The notes below the pieces were generated by a model. That model searched no databases. It was not told where the DNA came from and saw only the letters and a list, made by a program, of their open reading frames with translations. From contig CALSCR010001109.1 in assembly GCA_943704495.1 (NCBI GenBank), positions 1 to 31,300 on the forward strand: DNA of 31,300 bases, in the 5' to 3' direction. Origin of the DNA: Pigoraptor chileana (lineage: Eukaryota > Opisthokonta > Filasterea). Below are positions 21,258-31,300 of the stretch, in pieces. Numbering within the stretch: position 1 is the stretch's first letter; every line of letters starts with the position of its first letter. The translations under genes and the position numbers were made by a program.

Positions 21258-23742
21258 TCAACTGGGATCCGTCTTCCCGACCCAGGAGTCCTTGAGCGTT
21301 TCGTCGCCGTGAGTACGATAGCGACGGCATGCACGTCCGAGTAGCACTATAGAAAGAAGTATCTTGAGCGCACACAACCTGCGTGAGGACCACACCACAC
21401 AAACGGAAATTGCGCCGTCAATAGCGAAAGGGGTGACATTTCAGGCTAAAATGGCTGTGGTGAGATGAAAAGCACTACTTACGTCAAGTAAAGCGTCACC
21501 ACAACCAGTACGCCGTCGAATCCACGCGGAAAGGGAATCGTGTGACTGAACGTTCGATATACCTGTTGTGTTCACAATCGCACGCGTACACATTCCCAGG
21601 TATGAGTGTGTGATGCTCGGTCAATGTATAATCGCCAGGGAAAACAGGATATTCGGCAAAAAAACTTCTCAAGGGTTCATTCTCTGCAAAGACAGAGACA
21701 TACCAAGCACGCCAATGGCATTGGAACAAATCCGATTCGCCGCGCGACTAGATGTGAGTGGTCCATGAAGGCACGTTGCTGGCGTGAAGATGCCAGATCC
21801 TGCAATCGTAATTCGAATTCACGACGGTTGCTATAAGCCCATCGAAGACAAGATGGAATGTACCAACACACATGGGGAAAACATGGACAGAAACCATTGC
21901 TCATGGCTTCAACGTACCCTTGAAAGGATTGTCGAGAATTTCGTGTAGACGTCGGCGGGTATTTGATTGAATTTGGTGATGAAGGCGTGCTTGATCCAGT
22001 CGAGCGCGCACTCCGACAGATACACCATTGCAAGGTCCCAAACCAGTTTGTCGAAAAAATAGCCCATGTCCCAAGAAAGTTCCGACAAATTCCGCAGAGA
22101 TATGATCGCTAGAAACAGAACAATTTGAAAACGCTCGACGATGTCTGTGAATCGAATCGAGAAGCAGTGAATTAGTACAGGAGATCCATGTTAGTGAGCA
22201 GGCAAAGTCGCCAAATTGGAAATACTTTGAGCGGTTGCACTCAAATATACGCACCATGGCACGCAACCTGAAATAGGTTGTGAGCCTCGAATTTCTTGAA
22301 AACGTTGCTTTTGAGTTCCATAAACTGGTTTGACACGAGAAGAGTAAGCAGTGCCGATTGCTCCGAATTGACGGCGACGTTGAGCGTAAGAACTTGGTAG
22401 AAGACGATCATGGAATGCAACAGTGTTGATTCCAGTCGCAGGTTGGCCAACACACAGAATAATCCGAAGACAAAACGAAAGTTCCACAATCGGCAGGGAG
22501 GAGAACGGTTAAGGCAACATGTCACGCATGACACAGGAATGTGCACTCAAACCAGACAAAATAGAAGTTGTGTAGGTGGGGCGGAACGGATATGGACATA
22601 GAGAACGGAAAGCACAAAGTGCGGGATGATGCCCAGGTGAATGCGGCGGCGTCCCCGTGGCTCGCTGGCCGTCCAAAACAGGGCATCGAGGACGTCTTGG
22701 CCAAATGATGCGCACAACTTGTCGAATATCTGCATTTGATTTGAAGATTGCAATGCTTGTTTTGGCTTTGGAAGCACAAGAAGAAAAACTCGCTCGTAAA
22801 TTCCGACGCAAACACATTGCAGACATTACATTGCCCACCTCCGTCACATTATAGATGACATACAACTTCAGCACCGACTGTCCTCTGATGAAGTGATATA
22901 GCCGAGATGCATCTACCAAACTCAGCACATAGCAGACAATCATGATAATGCCACAGCGGAGAATATCACATTTTTGCACGGCACTCAGTCGTGACCTGTA
23001 CATATTGGGTGAGAGATCGGATGGAAGAGAAATAAGAGTGAATTTGAAGCGCCAATCAATAAATAATGTCACAGATGGTTTCACTGCTGCCGGCATGCTC
23101 TGTAACGGAATATAGTACTCACTCTGATTTCAACATCAGAATTGAAAACAGCAACCGAAAGCAAGCGATAATTGTGCGGATGGGAAGAAAAGTGAACACA
23201 AAGAGGAATGTGTCCAAACATAGGAAGAGCCCGAACACAATCGTCTGCAGTCGAAAAGGTTGACAGGGCGAGCATTAGTAATTCTCAGGGGACCCAACGA
23301 AAAGCGGTCTCTTTTGTCACGCACACTCTCGCACCTTTTCCAGAGCTTTGGGAATTTGCATAAACATGTACACCCGGTCGCGTTTGGCATCATATAGAGC
23401 CTCATCGCTTTCCCGCAAATATCCTCTGGCAAGTTCTGCGCGCAGAAAGCCCAACAGTGACAGGCCTCGTCGTTGTTCCGGGACATCGCCTCCAAGACGG
23501 GCTAGACTGCTCTGGCTGCGACTGAGGCGAAATCCAGGCGTCCCTGGCGTCGACAGTTGTGGACGGCCAGAAGTGTCATTTTTTTCCACCGGATGGAGCA
23601 GGGGTTTCATGGGAACGAGCTTAAGGGGGGGTGGCTTTGCAGACATCGCACGCAGGTGGTTTGTTTGTGGGCTCAACGTGAACTCGTTCCTCACATCATC
23701 CTGTGCACGCACGCCAGCCGGCCGTTCGTCGTCGGCGTCCAT
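21258..23742 (-). CDS. TAPT1: TAPT1 (Emp65/POD1 family) ER membrane protein
   Basis: Nine exons (23742-23335, 23244-23123, 22995-22839, 22729-22594, 22422-22255, 22144-21918, 21799-21704, 21562-21483, 21378-21258) give 504 residues, close to the family's size. Family members are multi-pass ER proteins tied to secretory-protein processing and, in animals, to cilia. A disordered N-terminus of about 95 residues precedes the family domain. Conserved blocks occur in order: RGYLRESDEALY...FMQIPKALEK, FGLFLCLDTFLFVFTFLPIR, YHFIRGQSVLKLYVIYN, FGQDVLDALFWTASEPRGRR, LTLNVAVNSEQSALLTLLVS, NVFKKFEAHNLFQ, IKHAFITKFN, DLASSRQQRAF, ARRIGFVPMPLA and LKILLSIVLLG. Intron 4 has ATATCC...AC ends. It is convergent with DHFR and divergent from the gene at 24058. 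Identity is clear at nearly every block. Confidence 0.96.
22423..22593 (-). other. AT-AC (probable U12-type) intron of TAPT1
   Basis: The exon reading VLYV must join LLHSM to match the gapless TAPT1 helix (VLYVFLHAI in homologues). The exact in-frame join puts the donor at C|ATATCCGTT and the acceptor at CAACAC|TG. ATATCC is the minor-spliceosome AT-AC donor signature. No AG dinucleotide exists on the minus strand between about 22545 and the coding block, so a GT-AG intron cannot give this join. A TGCCTTAAC branch-like word occurs at 22508-22516, but it is farther from the acceptor than usual. Confidence 0.8.
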
Positions 23743-24057
23743 GACAAATGGTCTTCCGAGGGCTATCGGCTACATGAGGCACACTTACGAACTTCTTCTG
23801 ATTGTTTCACTTTGAAGTAGCGGCATTAGCTGCGAACTCCGTATGTGTGTCTGAGGCCGAAGTGGACGCGATTTCGGCGGTGCCGAGATCTCGCTTGTGA
23901 TCAGCTAGCTATGGCAGTTGTAACACTCGCGCCGCGGGCCGAAACTCAGTTCCGTCTCTCGGGCATCGATTCGGAGTTGGCCATTTGTACTTCCGAGACC
24001 AAATCACGTAACCAACCTACATAACAATTTCCTTTCGGCAAAGAATTACATACAAGA
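23743..24057. promoter_or_regulatory. Probable bidirectional promoter (TAPT1 / gene at 24058)
   Basis: This 315-bp gap separates divergent ATGs. It contains GATTTCGGCGGTGCC at about 23868, a weak E2F-like match, and no clear TATA box. No other feature is seen. Confidence 0.45.
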
Positions 24058-25531
24058 ATGGATTCGCTCGCTTTTAATGTGGGCAAAGTCTCCAAGGCCA
24101 TGGATGATATGATGTGCATCCCAAATGCAAGGCAAGTGGATTCAGCCGCTGAAGGGCCGCCGTGGCCAAATAGGCTCAATCATTAACAAATATAGCTTTC
24201 TGTTGCAGGTGCTCAAGCACTGTGAGGCGGGATCCATGGGGGGAAAATGGGGATAGAAATTCAAAGTACGGACCGAGATATGTCCCTTACCCGTCCGTCC
24301 AAATCAAAACTGTGCACCGCCGAACCTCTCCTCGACGTGAATCCACTTGGGACGAAACAACGGACAGCGCTTCTTCTTTCCAGCAAGCATACCGTGAGTG
24401 GTGAACATGGAAACTGAAGTGGAATCAACCGAATATTCTGATGCATCCACTTTCATTTTGCAGCCACCGACAGACCAGTCTTCCCGGTCGAGCAGGCGCG
24501 ACCAGTGATAAATATGAAGCGGAAAACATTGAGTGACTACGCAGCGGGTCTCCAACAAATTCTCGGGAACGATCAACGAAATCGTGAGAGCGAGTGAGTT
24601 TATAGTTCAGGCGGTCAATCAAGTCACATGCTTGTGTGTCTTGTGTTCGCATTTACAACGAAGTCGATTTGATTAAAGGACAGCACGGATCCAAATTCGC
24701 AGTGTCACTCCCTCGCAAACCCGCCATGCATCTGACGCGGTACAGCGCCTACTCGCTGAAATCGGCGAAATGGGGAGCAAATTGGAACTGCCCGTCATCG
24801 AGCACCTCGGTCGGAGCCGCGAGCGGGGCAGGCGCCAGACATCCTCCGTATCGGATGCGGAAAGGCACCTAAAGGCTCTCAAGGCCTATCGCAACACAAG
24901 CATGCAAGAGTGTTCTCCAGGGTACGCTATTCAAGTTGAATTCCATTTTGCCAGATGCTTTGGGGGGGGGGGGGGTTACACTTAGCGAAGTGGGTTACTT
25001 ATCTCCACTTTTGTCTGTTTCGATAGAAGCGATATCGAAATGGGGCCCTACACGACACGGCGGCTACTTCCAGCCGAGGTTCCGGGAGAGGAGGTTGACG
25101 ATGCACCCTTCACGGACACTGAGCTCCACGGGCTCGATACAAATGTCTCGGCGTCAACGGACACGGCACGCACCGTACCCGCATTCAAGGGCGCAGTGAA
25201 GCTTTTTGATTTCGGCAATTCGAGCCGAGATGCAACGTGGAATCCCGTCGGCTTCAGCGGATACGCGCATGATTTTTTGCGCACTGGCAGCGAGTCGAGT
25301 GATAGGGGAGGCACAGAGCAGCAAGTCCCCGCAATCGACGGCTCAGTCTTTCAGAGGCAGATCACACGTCCGGGCATCAACTTCATTGCCCGTTCCAATT
25401 TGCGCACGCCATTCATGTCATCTGCGCCCGTGTTTCGTAATGATCTCTCTTTCGAGATGCCTACGTCTCAACTCGCGCCTGTGCCTACTCAAGATTTCGC
25501 CTTTGAGGGACCGCGCAAATTTCAAGTTTGA
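24058..25531 (+). CDS. Unrecognised protein, 378 residues, five exons
   Basis: Exons 24058-24131, 24209-24393, 24464-24593, 24679-24921 and 25027-25531 join in frame without a stop. I recognise no domain. Composition is polar and largely disorder-like: Arg/Ser/Thr-rich N-terminal third, a possible short helical region (SDAVQRLLAEIGEM), then an acidic part and a C-terminal part with recurring aromatic motifs (KLFDFGNSS, FSGYAHDFL, PGINFIARSN, DFAFEGPRKF). There are no membrane segments or signal peptide. Codon use and splice signals resemble the neighbours, so it looks like a real gene and not a chance assembly. Intron 1 has a perfect GC donor (AG|GCAAGT). Intron 3 ends ATTAAAG, and intron 4 contains a run of 13 G at 24961-24973. 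The exact exon 4 acceptor is the least certain join. Confidence 0.68.
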
Positions 25532-26151
25532 CACGAACTGCGCGTGTTGTGGCTGTATTAAAGGGTAAAACAACAACACGAAGTTTCGTAAGAGGAAATT
25601 TTCGGCGACTTTGCTTTGTCATAATTGCCATTGTGGTTCGTATGCGATGTGTGATGGGGCGGCCTTTCCTTTCTGCCGTCACGACAACGGCACTTACATG
25701 TCTTGTTATTTTCTGAGTGCTACTACTCATTCTGTTTGCATCGTGCAGCATCATGGAATTGCAGAGGTCTCGCCCTACGTCTGTTATTAGTGCCCGTTTT
25801 TGAGGGGGTGTTCCGTGGTCGTTTAAATTAATGTGGCACAGACCGGGTGTTTGTGGGCTGTTTCCGTGGGTAATCTCAAATTAAGCGCACCACCGGCGTG
25901 AGGGAGAGGAACAAACCAAGGGTAAATCGAACGATGGTCTGGTGGCTGTTTTGGGCAGGCTGGGCGCACAACAGGCGCATAAATACAAACCACGTTCAAA
26001 CTTGATCACAAAGTATGTCGTAAACTGACTGAATCCTTTTACTCAAGCTTAACAGTTCTCACCTTTTCTTTTTTTGGTACTGAAGGGGTCTTATATCAGA
26101 GTGTGGGTCCTGTCACTTTGTATTTTTGGTTTTGTTCGTCGGTATCAAAGG
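25532..26151. other. Intergenic region upstream of the receptor gene, nothing recognised
   Basis: This is 620 bp between same-strand genes. It holds the 3' UTR of the preceding gene and the receptor promoter. CATAAATAC at 25979-25987 is a possible TATA-like element, and a T-rich stretch lies at 26061-26075. No ORF with family resemblance or RNA gene is seen. Confidence 0.5.
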
Positions 26152-29100
26152 ATGGCGTCGCGTGCGCGCATTGTCAACGCGCGCGTTGGTCGCATCGCTT
26201 TGTGTGTGGCGGTAATGCTGTCCATCGCATCATGTGTGAACAGTGTCCCAGTATCGGTCACCCTTTTGCACACGAATGAGCTTGATCAGGGCGTTGCTGC
26301 CAGCCCATTTGACAGAGTCAATAACGTGAGTGGCAAGTGCACCGAAATGCGCCCATGCTCACGCCATGCTCATTTCAAATCAACTTTCCGCTTCGTTTGC
26401 CCGCACACACGAACCCTTTGCTCTTGAGCGTTACTGATTTACGGGCATTTTTATTCGCTTTTTTTCTATTACTAGGCAATTGTGGGTGGCGCTGCGCGAA
26501 TTTCGACGTTGTTCAACAATGTGCGCACGGAAGTTGACGCATCGAGGGTCATTACTGTCGATGCGGGCACATTCCTGAGCAGCACCCGTCTGCTTCAAAA
26601 GAATGGAACCGTCGTGTATCGTGCCATTGCCGACTCTTCCAAGTACAACTTTTTGGGGTGTGTAGTGCTGCAGTTCGTCTTGTTCCTAATGGCAATGACG
26701 ACACGCAAGTGCCAACGGCTGATTCACCCTCCCCCCCTCTCTCCCCCCTTTGCCTTTTCCAGTCTCAATTCAGGAGATTTGTTTTTCGGCACACCCCCCC
26801 TGCGGCAACTGTTACTCGGAGCCAACTTTAAGACCGTTCTGTCAAGCATTGATGACCGCGGAATCGACTTCTTTTCGGATCTCATTGTGCGGTCTGCCGT
26901 TTTGAACATGACCGTGGATGGAGTCGCATTCAAGGTCGGGTTCGTCGGTTACACGCGCCCTGATCTCTGTCGCCGTACGCAGTGTAACTTTCGCATCCGC
27001 ATCCTCGACCAGAATGTTGCGCTCAAAGCTGAGGTGAGCTTTACCATTGGATTGATTGAATTTGTTGACGACAGACTTGTGGACAGTGTCAGTTGGGGGT
27101 TGTGTGTGTGTGTATTGGAGGGGGGGAAAGCTGCGTTCCCTGCATCACGGCGTCTCCATAGGATTCACAGTGCCTCCCACATCATTCCTGCGTTGTCTCC
27201 TTGTTCCTCCGTGGCCGTTCTCACTGAATATAAACTGTTGTTATTTGTGTTTCATTTTCTGTTTTTGTTTTCCCCGCTGCTCTGAGCGGAGTTCAGATCT
27301 TGAAGCTGAGGACACTGAATAAGGTGGATTTTATCATTGCTCTGAGCGGCGCTGGCCTCGCTGTGGATAGGACAACGGCTGCAGCCGTCCCTGGTATCGA
27401 CATTATTGTTGGTCGGTGGGTGCGCGTGCCATTACAAATGCTTGCGATGCGACCGGAGTCTTTCGTTTAATGTGTTTGTGTCGCGCTGGAATTGATGCAT
27501 TATTTTTACACAAGTTTCGCAATAAGCACCGTATGCACTTGCTGTGTTATATAATGAATTGTTTTGATGGTGTGAATAGGACGATGGCTGATGCAACGTA
27601 CTACTTACATCTTGCTTAACGCAGCGGCACTCACCTCGGCAACAACGACAGCGTTGCTGCGGGTCCTTATCCCACAAAGATTGTGAATGGTATGTGTCAT
27701 TCTATCGCCCGTTCTTTGCCGTGTTGGAGTCAAGTGGCTTGTTCCTCTGTCGTCTTTACTGTAGGTTTCTAATTGGTGTGGTGGAGTAGTTGCTCGTTGT
27801 TCTCTTTTTTGATGTGGATGTGGACCCCGCGCGGCAGATGCACAGAGACGCGTACTGGAATCGTAAATCATACTTTTTCCAATCTGTCTTTTGCATCTTT
27901 ATCCTTCCTAACAATGCCGCCACACGCTACATTTCCCCATCGCATCGTCGAATCTCTCTGTGGCATATTGACTCCATGAAACACGCAGACGGGCGGACGA
28001 CATTCTTTGTGAGTACGTTTGGGCAGGGTCGTTACGTCGGCCGCCTCAACGTCACTCTGGATATCGACGTAGCCGACCCCTCGAAGAGCCGCGTTCTGTC
28101 TGCAACGGGCAACACCGTCCTTTTGCGTGCATGCGCTGATGACAGCAACCCAACGCCCAACTGTGTCGTCCCGGACCCGACGCTGAATGCGCTCATCACA
28201 AACACGCTCACGTCCATCAACTCTTCAAACAGCGTTATTGCAACAAACAATGCGAACATGGACAATGCTCGGTGCTTCTTGGGCGAGTGCGAGCTGGGCA
28301 ACTTCATGTCAGATGCCCTTGTGGACTATGCGAGCGGACAGTGCGACATTGCCTTCATCAACACTGGCACATTCCGCAACCGCATCAACTCGGGACCCGT
28401 GCTGCAGTACACGGTGGAGGACGTCGGCTTCCCCACAAACACGATTTCCGCCGTGCAATTGCTTGGTGTGGACCTCCTGAACGTGATACAGCTGTCAATT
28501 TCACAGATTACGCTGTCGCCGTTCTTGCAGGTATGCACACACAAACCCACACACACACATGCACATGATGCCATGTCAATCTGGATCTGCATGTCTGTGT
28601 CTTTTCTGTCGTGGGTGGAATGGAACGTGATGAATTGTGGAAAGGACGATTTACTTCGTGTTTTTATTTTGACAAATTCTCAATGTGGAAGGAGTGTCTG
28701 CTCTCTATTCCGGAATGTTGCCCTTCTAACTCGTCTCCTCTTCTTGCGCTCCGACCAAACTCCTCTCTGTCCCTCGCACTCTCTCTTCCCCTCACTTTCT
28801 GCTATTTTCCACGAACGAAAACAACGAAAAATGGTATCGTCAATCGTGCACAACTGTCGGAGCATGCTTGCAGATCAGCTCTCGCCTTCAAGTGACTGTC
28901 AACAACGATCTTCCAGCTCCCCTCCGCGCCGTCAGCGTCGCTCTTCTCGACAAGACGGGCCAGAACCCAAAGCCAATCGACCCTGCTGCCATCTACTTCA
29001 TATGCACCAACAACTTTGTGCGCGCGGGCGGCGACAATTACGTCATGTTTCTCTCGACTTCGGTCGTGCAGGATGCGCTTGACAACATTGGCGGCATTAC

Positions 29101-31300
29101 AGATGCCACCGTCCAGTACATGGCAAAGAGCAACACATACAATGTAAACACTGGCCGTTTCAAGTTTGTCAACTCGGCTACAGCTGCGCCGAATGAAAAG
29201 ACACCCACGGTCGGCGACTGCATATACACGTCGTCCATTCCATTTGCAAACAATACACAGTGGACCGATGTGTGCTCCTCGACGTTTCGGCGGCAGACGG
29301 CTGTAACTGTCAACTTTGTGCCAGGATCGCTCGTGATCAATGGCGCCACGCGACAGCCGGTAATGCACCGAGTGAGTCTCCTGTCGGCCAACCGCACCAT
29401 CGCCAATGACGAAACCATTGTACTCTATGTCTCGGATCCGGCGCAGCCGATTTACTACGTGGACGTCACGCCATCTGCCGAACCGGTCCTGCGTCTTGCT
29501 CGCTTTACATCAACCAGCTTTCAGATGCCATCGACGTTTTACGTTCAATCCGGAAAGTTTTCCGTTTCCGTAACGTCTGCAAAGTCCACGACGGCGGCTG
29601 GGCTCGGCTTGTCCGTGTCATCGCTCTACGGGTGCCCTCCGGGATACGGCAACGATGGATCAAGCTGCACGCCGTGTCCCATGGGAACATATTCGGCTCA
29701 GCTGAGCGGCACGAACGCAACATGCACTGCGTGCCCACCGAGGACCTACACGCTCACTGCGGGATCCTCAATGTGCCTTACTCGTGAGTAGTTGTCTTGC
29801 CCTTTGTCGCTCTGTTGCAACCTGGCATTGATCTTCTCACACCATGCTTGATTTGGGCGCTTGCACGGTGCGGTGGTTTGAAGTGTCAATCGGATATCTG
29901 TTCCTCTCGATACTCTGCCGCGTGCTACATTGCTCTTTATAGCACATCCACAATTTGTAGTCAACACACACACACACACACACCCATTTGGCATACTTTC
30001 GTGTGTTTTTCTCGCTTTGCATGTGGCAAACCAACCCGACCACTGAGCCTATTGTTATTGTCTTCTGCTTTGTTTTCTTTCTGTGATTTTTGCCCCCACC
30101 CTCTCGCATGCATGCGCTTCTCGTGTTCTTGCGACAATGCACAGGCAGCGACGGCGTCAATATGGGCCTTCGCCTGTTTTTCCTCGTCACCACGTGCGTC
30201 TTTACTTTTGCCACGATCGTCGTTGCCCTGCTGCTCTTCCGTTACCAAGAGCAGAAGATATTCAAGCTCGCTTCCCCGACATTCCTGTTCATCTCTTTGC
30301 TCGGCGCTATCATGTCCTTTATTTCGGTGCGTCTGCGCTTTAGTTGGTGTCACTGTCTTGCGCACATGCACTCAGTAAGCGTGCACACACACACACACAC
30401 ACACTTTTTGTCCTTTGTCAGTCTTGTCTCGTTAATCACCTTGTTATTCCTTCCATTTCTGATCAACTTTCCTACTATGGTCGCCTTCACCGGCCACATA
30501 CACACACTCTCTCTTCCCTCTCTCTAACATACATATGCGTATACATACACATACACATACACATACATAAACTTAACTGTTTGTTGTGCAGATTCTCGTC
30601 CTGTATCCGACGGATTTGACGGACGGACTTTGCAACGCTAGTAACTGGAATTCGCACCTTGGCTTTTGCCTCGCTTTCGGCGCCATCTTTTACAAGACAT
30701 ACAGGCAAGTTTGTTTTTTGATTTGTTGTGCCATTCCATTTGTTTGTGCGGATGTTTTATATTTTGAGGTGTCGTTTCATGAGGTCAACCAACTTTGTTT
30801 TCGCCGGAACTGCAACGGAGGATGCGAGATTGGCGCCAGATTGAACCATTTGCTCACTGACAAAAAACAAAGCATGTGCGCCGCACAACGCTGCCATTTG
30901 CGAACATGTACTCTTATTCTAACCAAGCAATCCCAACCGTCCCTTCTGTTGCCAAAACACACACGCACTCGCAATATGCGCACAAAAACAATGTCAAACA
31001 AACAAAAAACAAACAAACAAACATGCACATACGCAAACTCAAAATACTTTTGAAAACCCCAAAACCCAAAACGAAAACGAGAGCAGGATCATGATGATTA
31101 TTAATGTGCGGAGTGCACGCGGCATCAAGCTCAGCGATCTTGATCTGTTCAAGCGCCTTCTTGTGATTGTGGCTGTCTTCCTCATCTATCTTATTGTGTG
31201 GACGGCGGTCCAGCCAAGCAAGGCCGAATATGTCATTGATGGCGACGTCCAGTACATGAGGCAAGTGACCCCATTCCCCTCCCCTCCCCCCCCCCCGCTT
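26152..31300 (+). CDS. 5'-nucleotidase-like (pseudoenzyme) ectodomain fused to a class C-type 7TM receptor, partial at 3' end
   Basis: Exons 26152-26325, 26476-26657, 26763-27033, 27297-27415, 27625-27689, 27989-28530, 28874-29783, 30145-30326, 30592-30704 and 31087-31260 give about 910 residues before the window ends. Order: signal peptide (about 14-31), calcineurin-like plus C-terminal 5'-nucleotidase domains (about 34-580; VTLLHTNE, VDAGTF, IIALSGAGL, VPGIDIIVG, LGNFMSDALVD, FINTGTFRNRI), a further extracellular stretch, a Cys-rich GCC2/GCC3 (ephrin-receptor-like) region (about 701-754), then TM1-TM4 of a GABA-B/metabotropic-glutamate-like bundle. RYQEQKIFKLASPTFLFISL is a typical TM1-TM2 loop, and TM3 begins after a Cys in ECL1. 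Metal ligands of 5'-nucleotidases are mostly replaced, so the ectodomain is probably a binding module and not an enzyme. Two GC donors occur (30705, 31261). Ligand and G-protein coupling are unknown. Confidence 0.85.
29963..29983. repeat. CA microsatellite in receptor intron 7
   Basis: This is a CA dinucleotide run within intron 29784-30144. Confidence 0.9.
30383..30404. repeat. CA microsatellite in receptor intron 8
   Basis: This is a CA dinucleotide run within intron 30327-30591. A second tract of ATACAC units lies at 30541-30568 in the same intron, just upstream of the acceptor. Confidence 0.9.
31271..31300. repeat. C-rich tract at right edge
   Basis: CCCC and CCCCTCCCC runs end in poly-C, inside the receptor intron that starts with the GC donor at 31261. 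Confidence 0.8.

Noticed and set aside
22546-22588. A GT-AG intron (C|GTTCCG ... TTTGAG) in place of the AT-AC intron of TAPT1
   Set aside because: It would be only about 42 nt long and would insert about 40 unrelated residues into a gapless transmembrane helix.
24961-24973. Poly-G run as a functional G-quadruplex
   Set aside because: It is one homopolymer inside an intron, comparable to the C/G runs at 16198-16210 and 31286-31297. It is more likely slippage than a regulatory element.
27790-27988. N-terminal part of the long ORF 27790-29082 as coding
   Set aside because: It lies before the acceptor at 27988 and does not resemble the 5'-nucleotidase family. It is intron read-through. The part after 28530 likewise reads into the next intron.

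Overview
This window is protist-like eukaryotic nuclear DNA. Seven spliced genes and one intronless gene are packed closely together. Introns are short (about 70-400 nt) and rich in CA/TG microsatellites. Exon-intron models were built by hand from splice signals, reading phase and family conservation. In every complete model the phases close exactly. DHFR is a stand-alone gene with no thymidylate synthase fused to it, and DNA-PKcs is present with its autophosphorylation cluster. Both fit Amorphea (unicellular relatives of animals and fungi, or Amoebozoa) better than most bikont lineages, but I cannot name the species.

Layout, left to right: (1) the 5' part of a divergent TAPT1-like multi-pass membrane protein gene on the minus strand, running off the left edge (1-1856); (2) a small PX-domain protein on the plus strand, transcribed divergently from it (2100-3027); (3) a complete DNA-PKcs (PRKDC) gene on the minus strand (3526-18358), with ten small 5' exons and then a single exon of about 11.6 kb; (4) an intronless short-chain dehydrogenase on the minus strand (18847-19635); (5) DHFR on the plus strand in four exons (20295-21167); (6) a canonical TAPT1 orthologue on the minus strand in nine exons (21258-23742), one intron of which appears to be AT-AC; (7) an unrecognised protein on the plus strand in five exons (24058-25531); (8) a large receptor gene on the plus strand (26152 to past the right edge). 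Gene 8 has a signal peptide, a 5'-nucleotidase-like ectodomain that has lost almost all its metal ligands, cysteine-rich GCC2/GCC3-type repeats and then a class C-type 7TM bundle.

Themes. The genes are arranged mostly as divergent and convergent pairs with short shared intergenic regions. DNA-PKcs (double-strand break repair) and DHFR (dTMP and purine supply) both have the same 12-base E2F-like motif upstream, which suggests shared G1/S control. Splicing is unusual: four of about 42 visible donors are GC rather than GT, and one intron is AT-AC. The two TAPT1-family genes lie about 20 kb apart and are strongly diverged. The most novel-looking item is the catalytically dead nucleotidase/7TM receptor at the right end.
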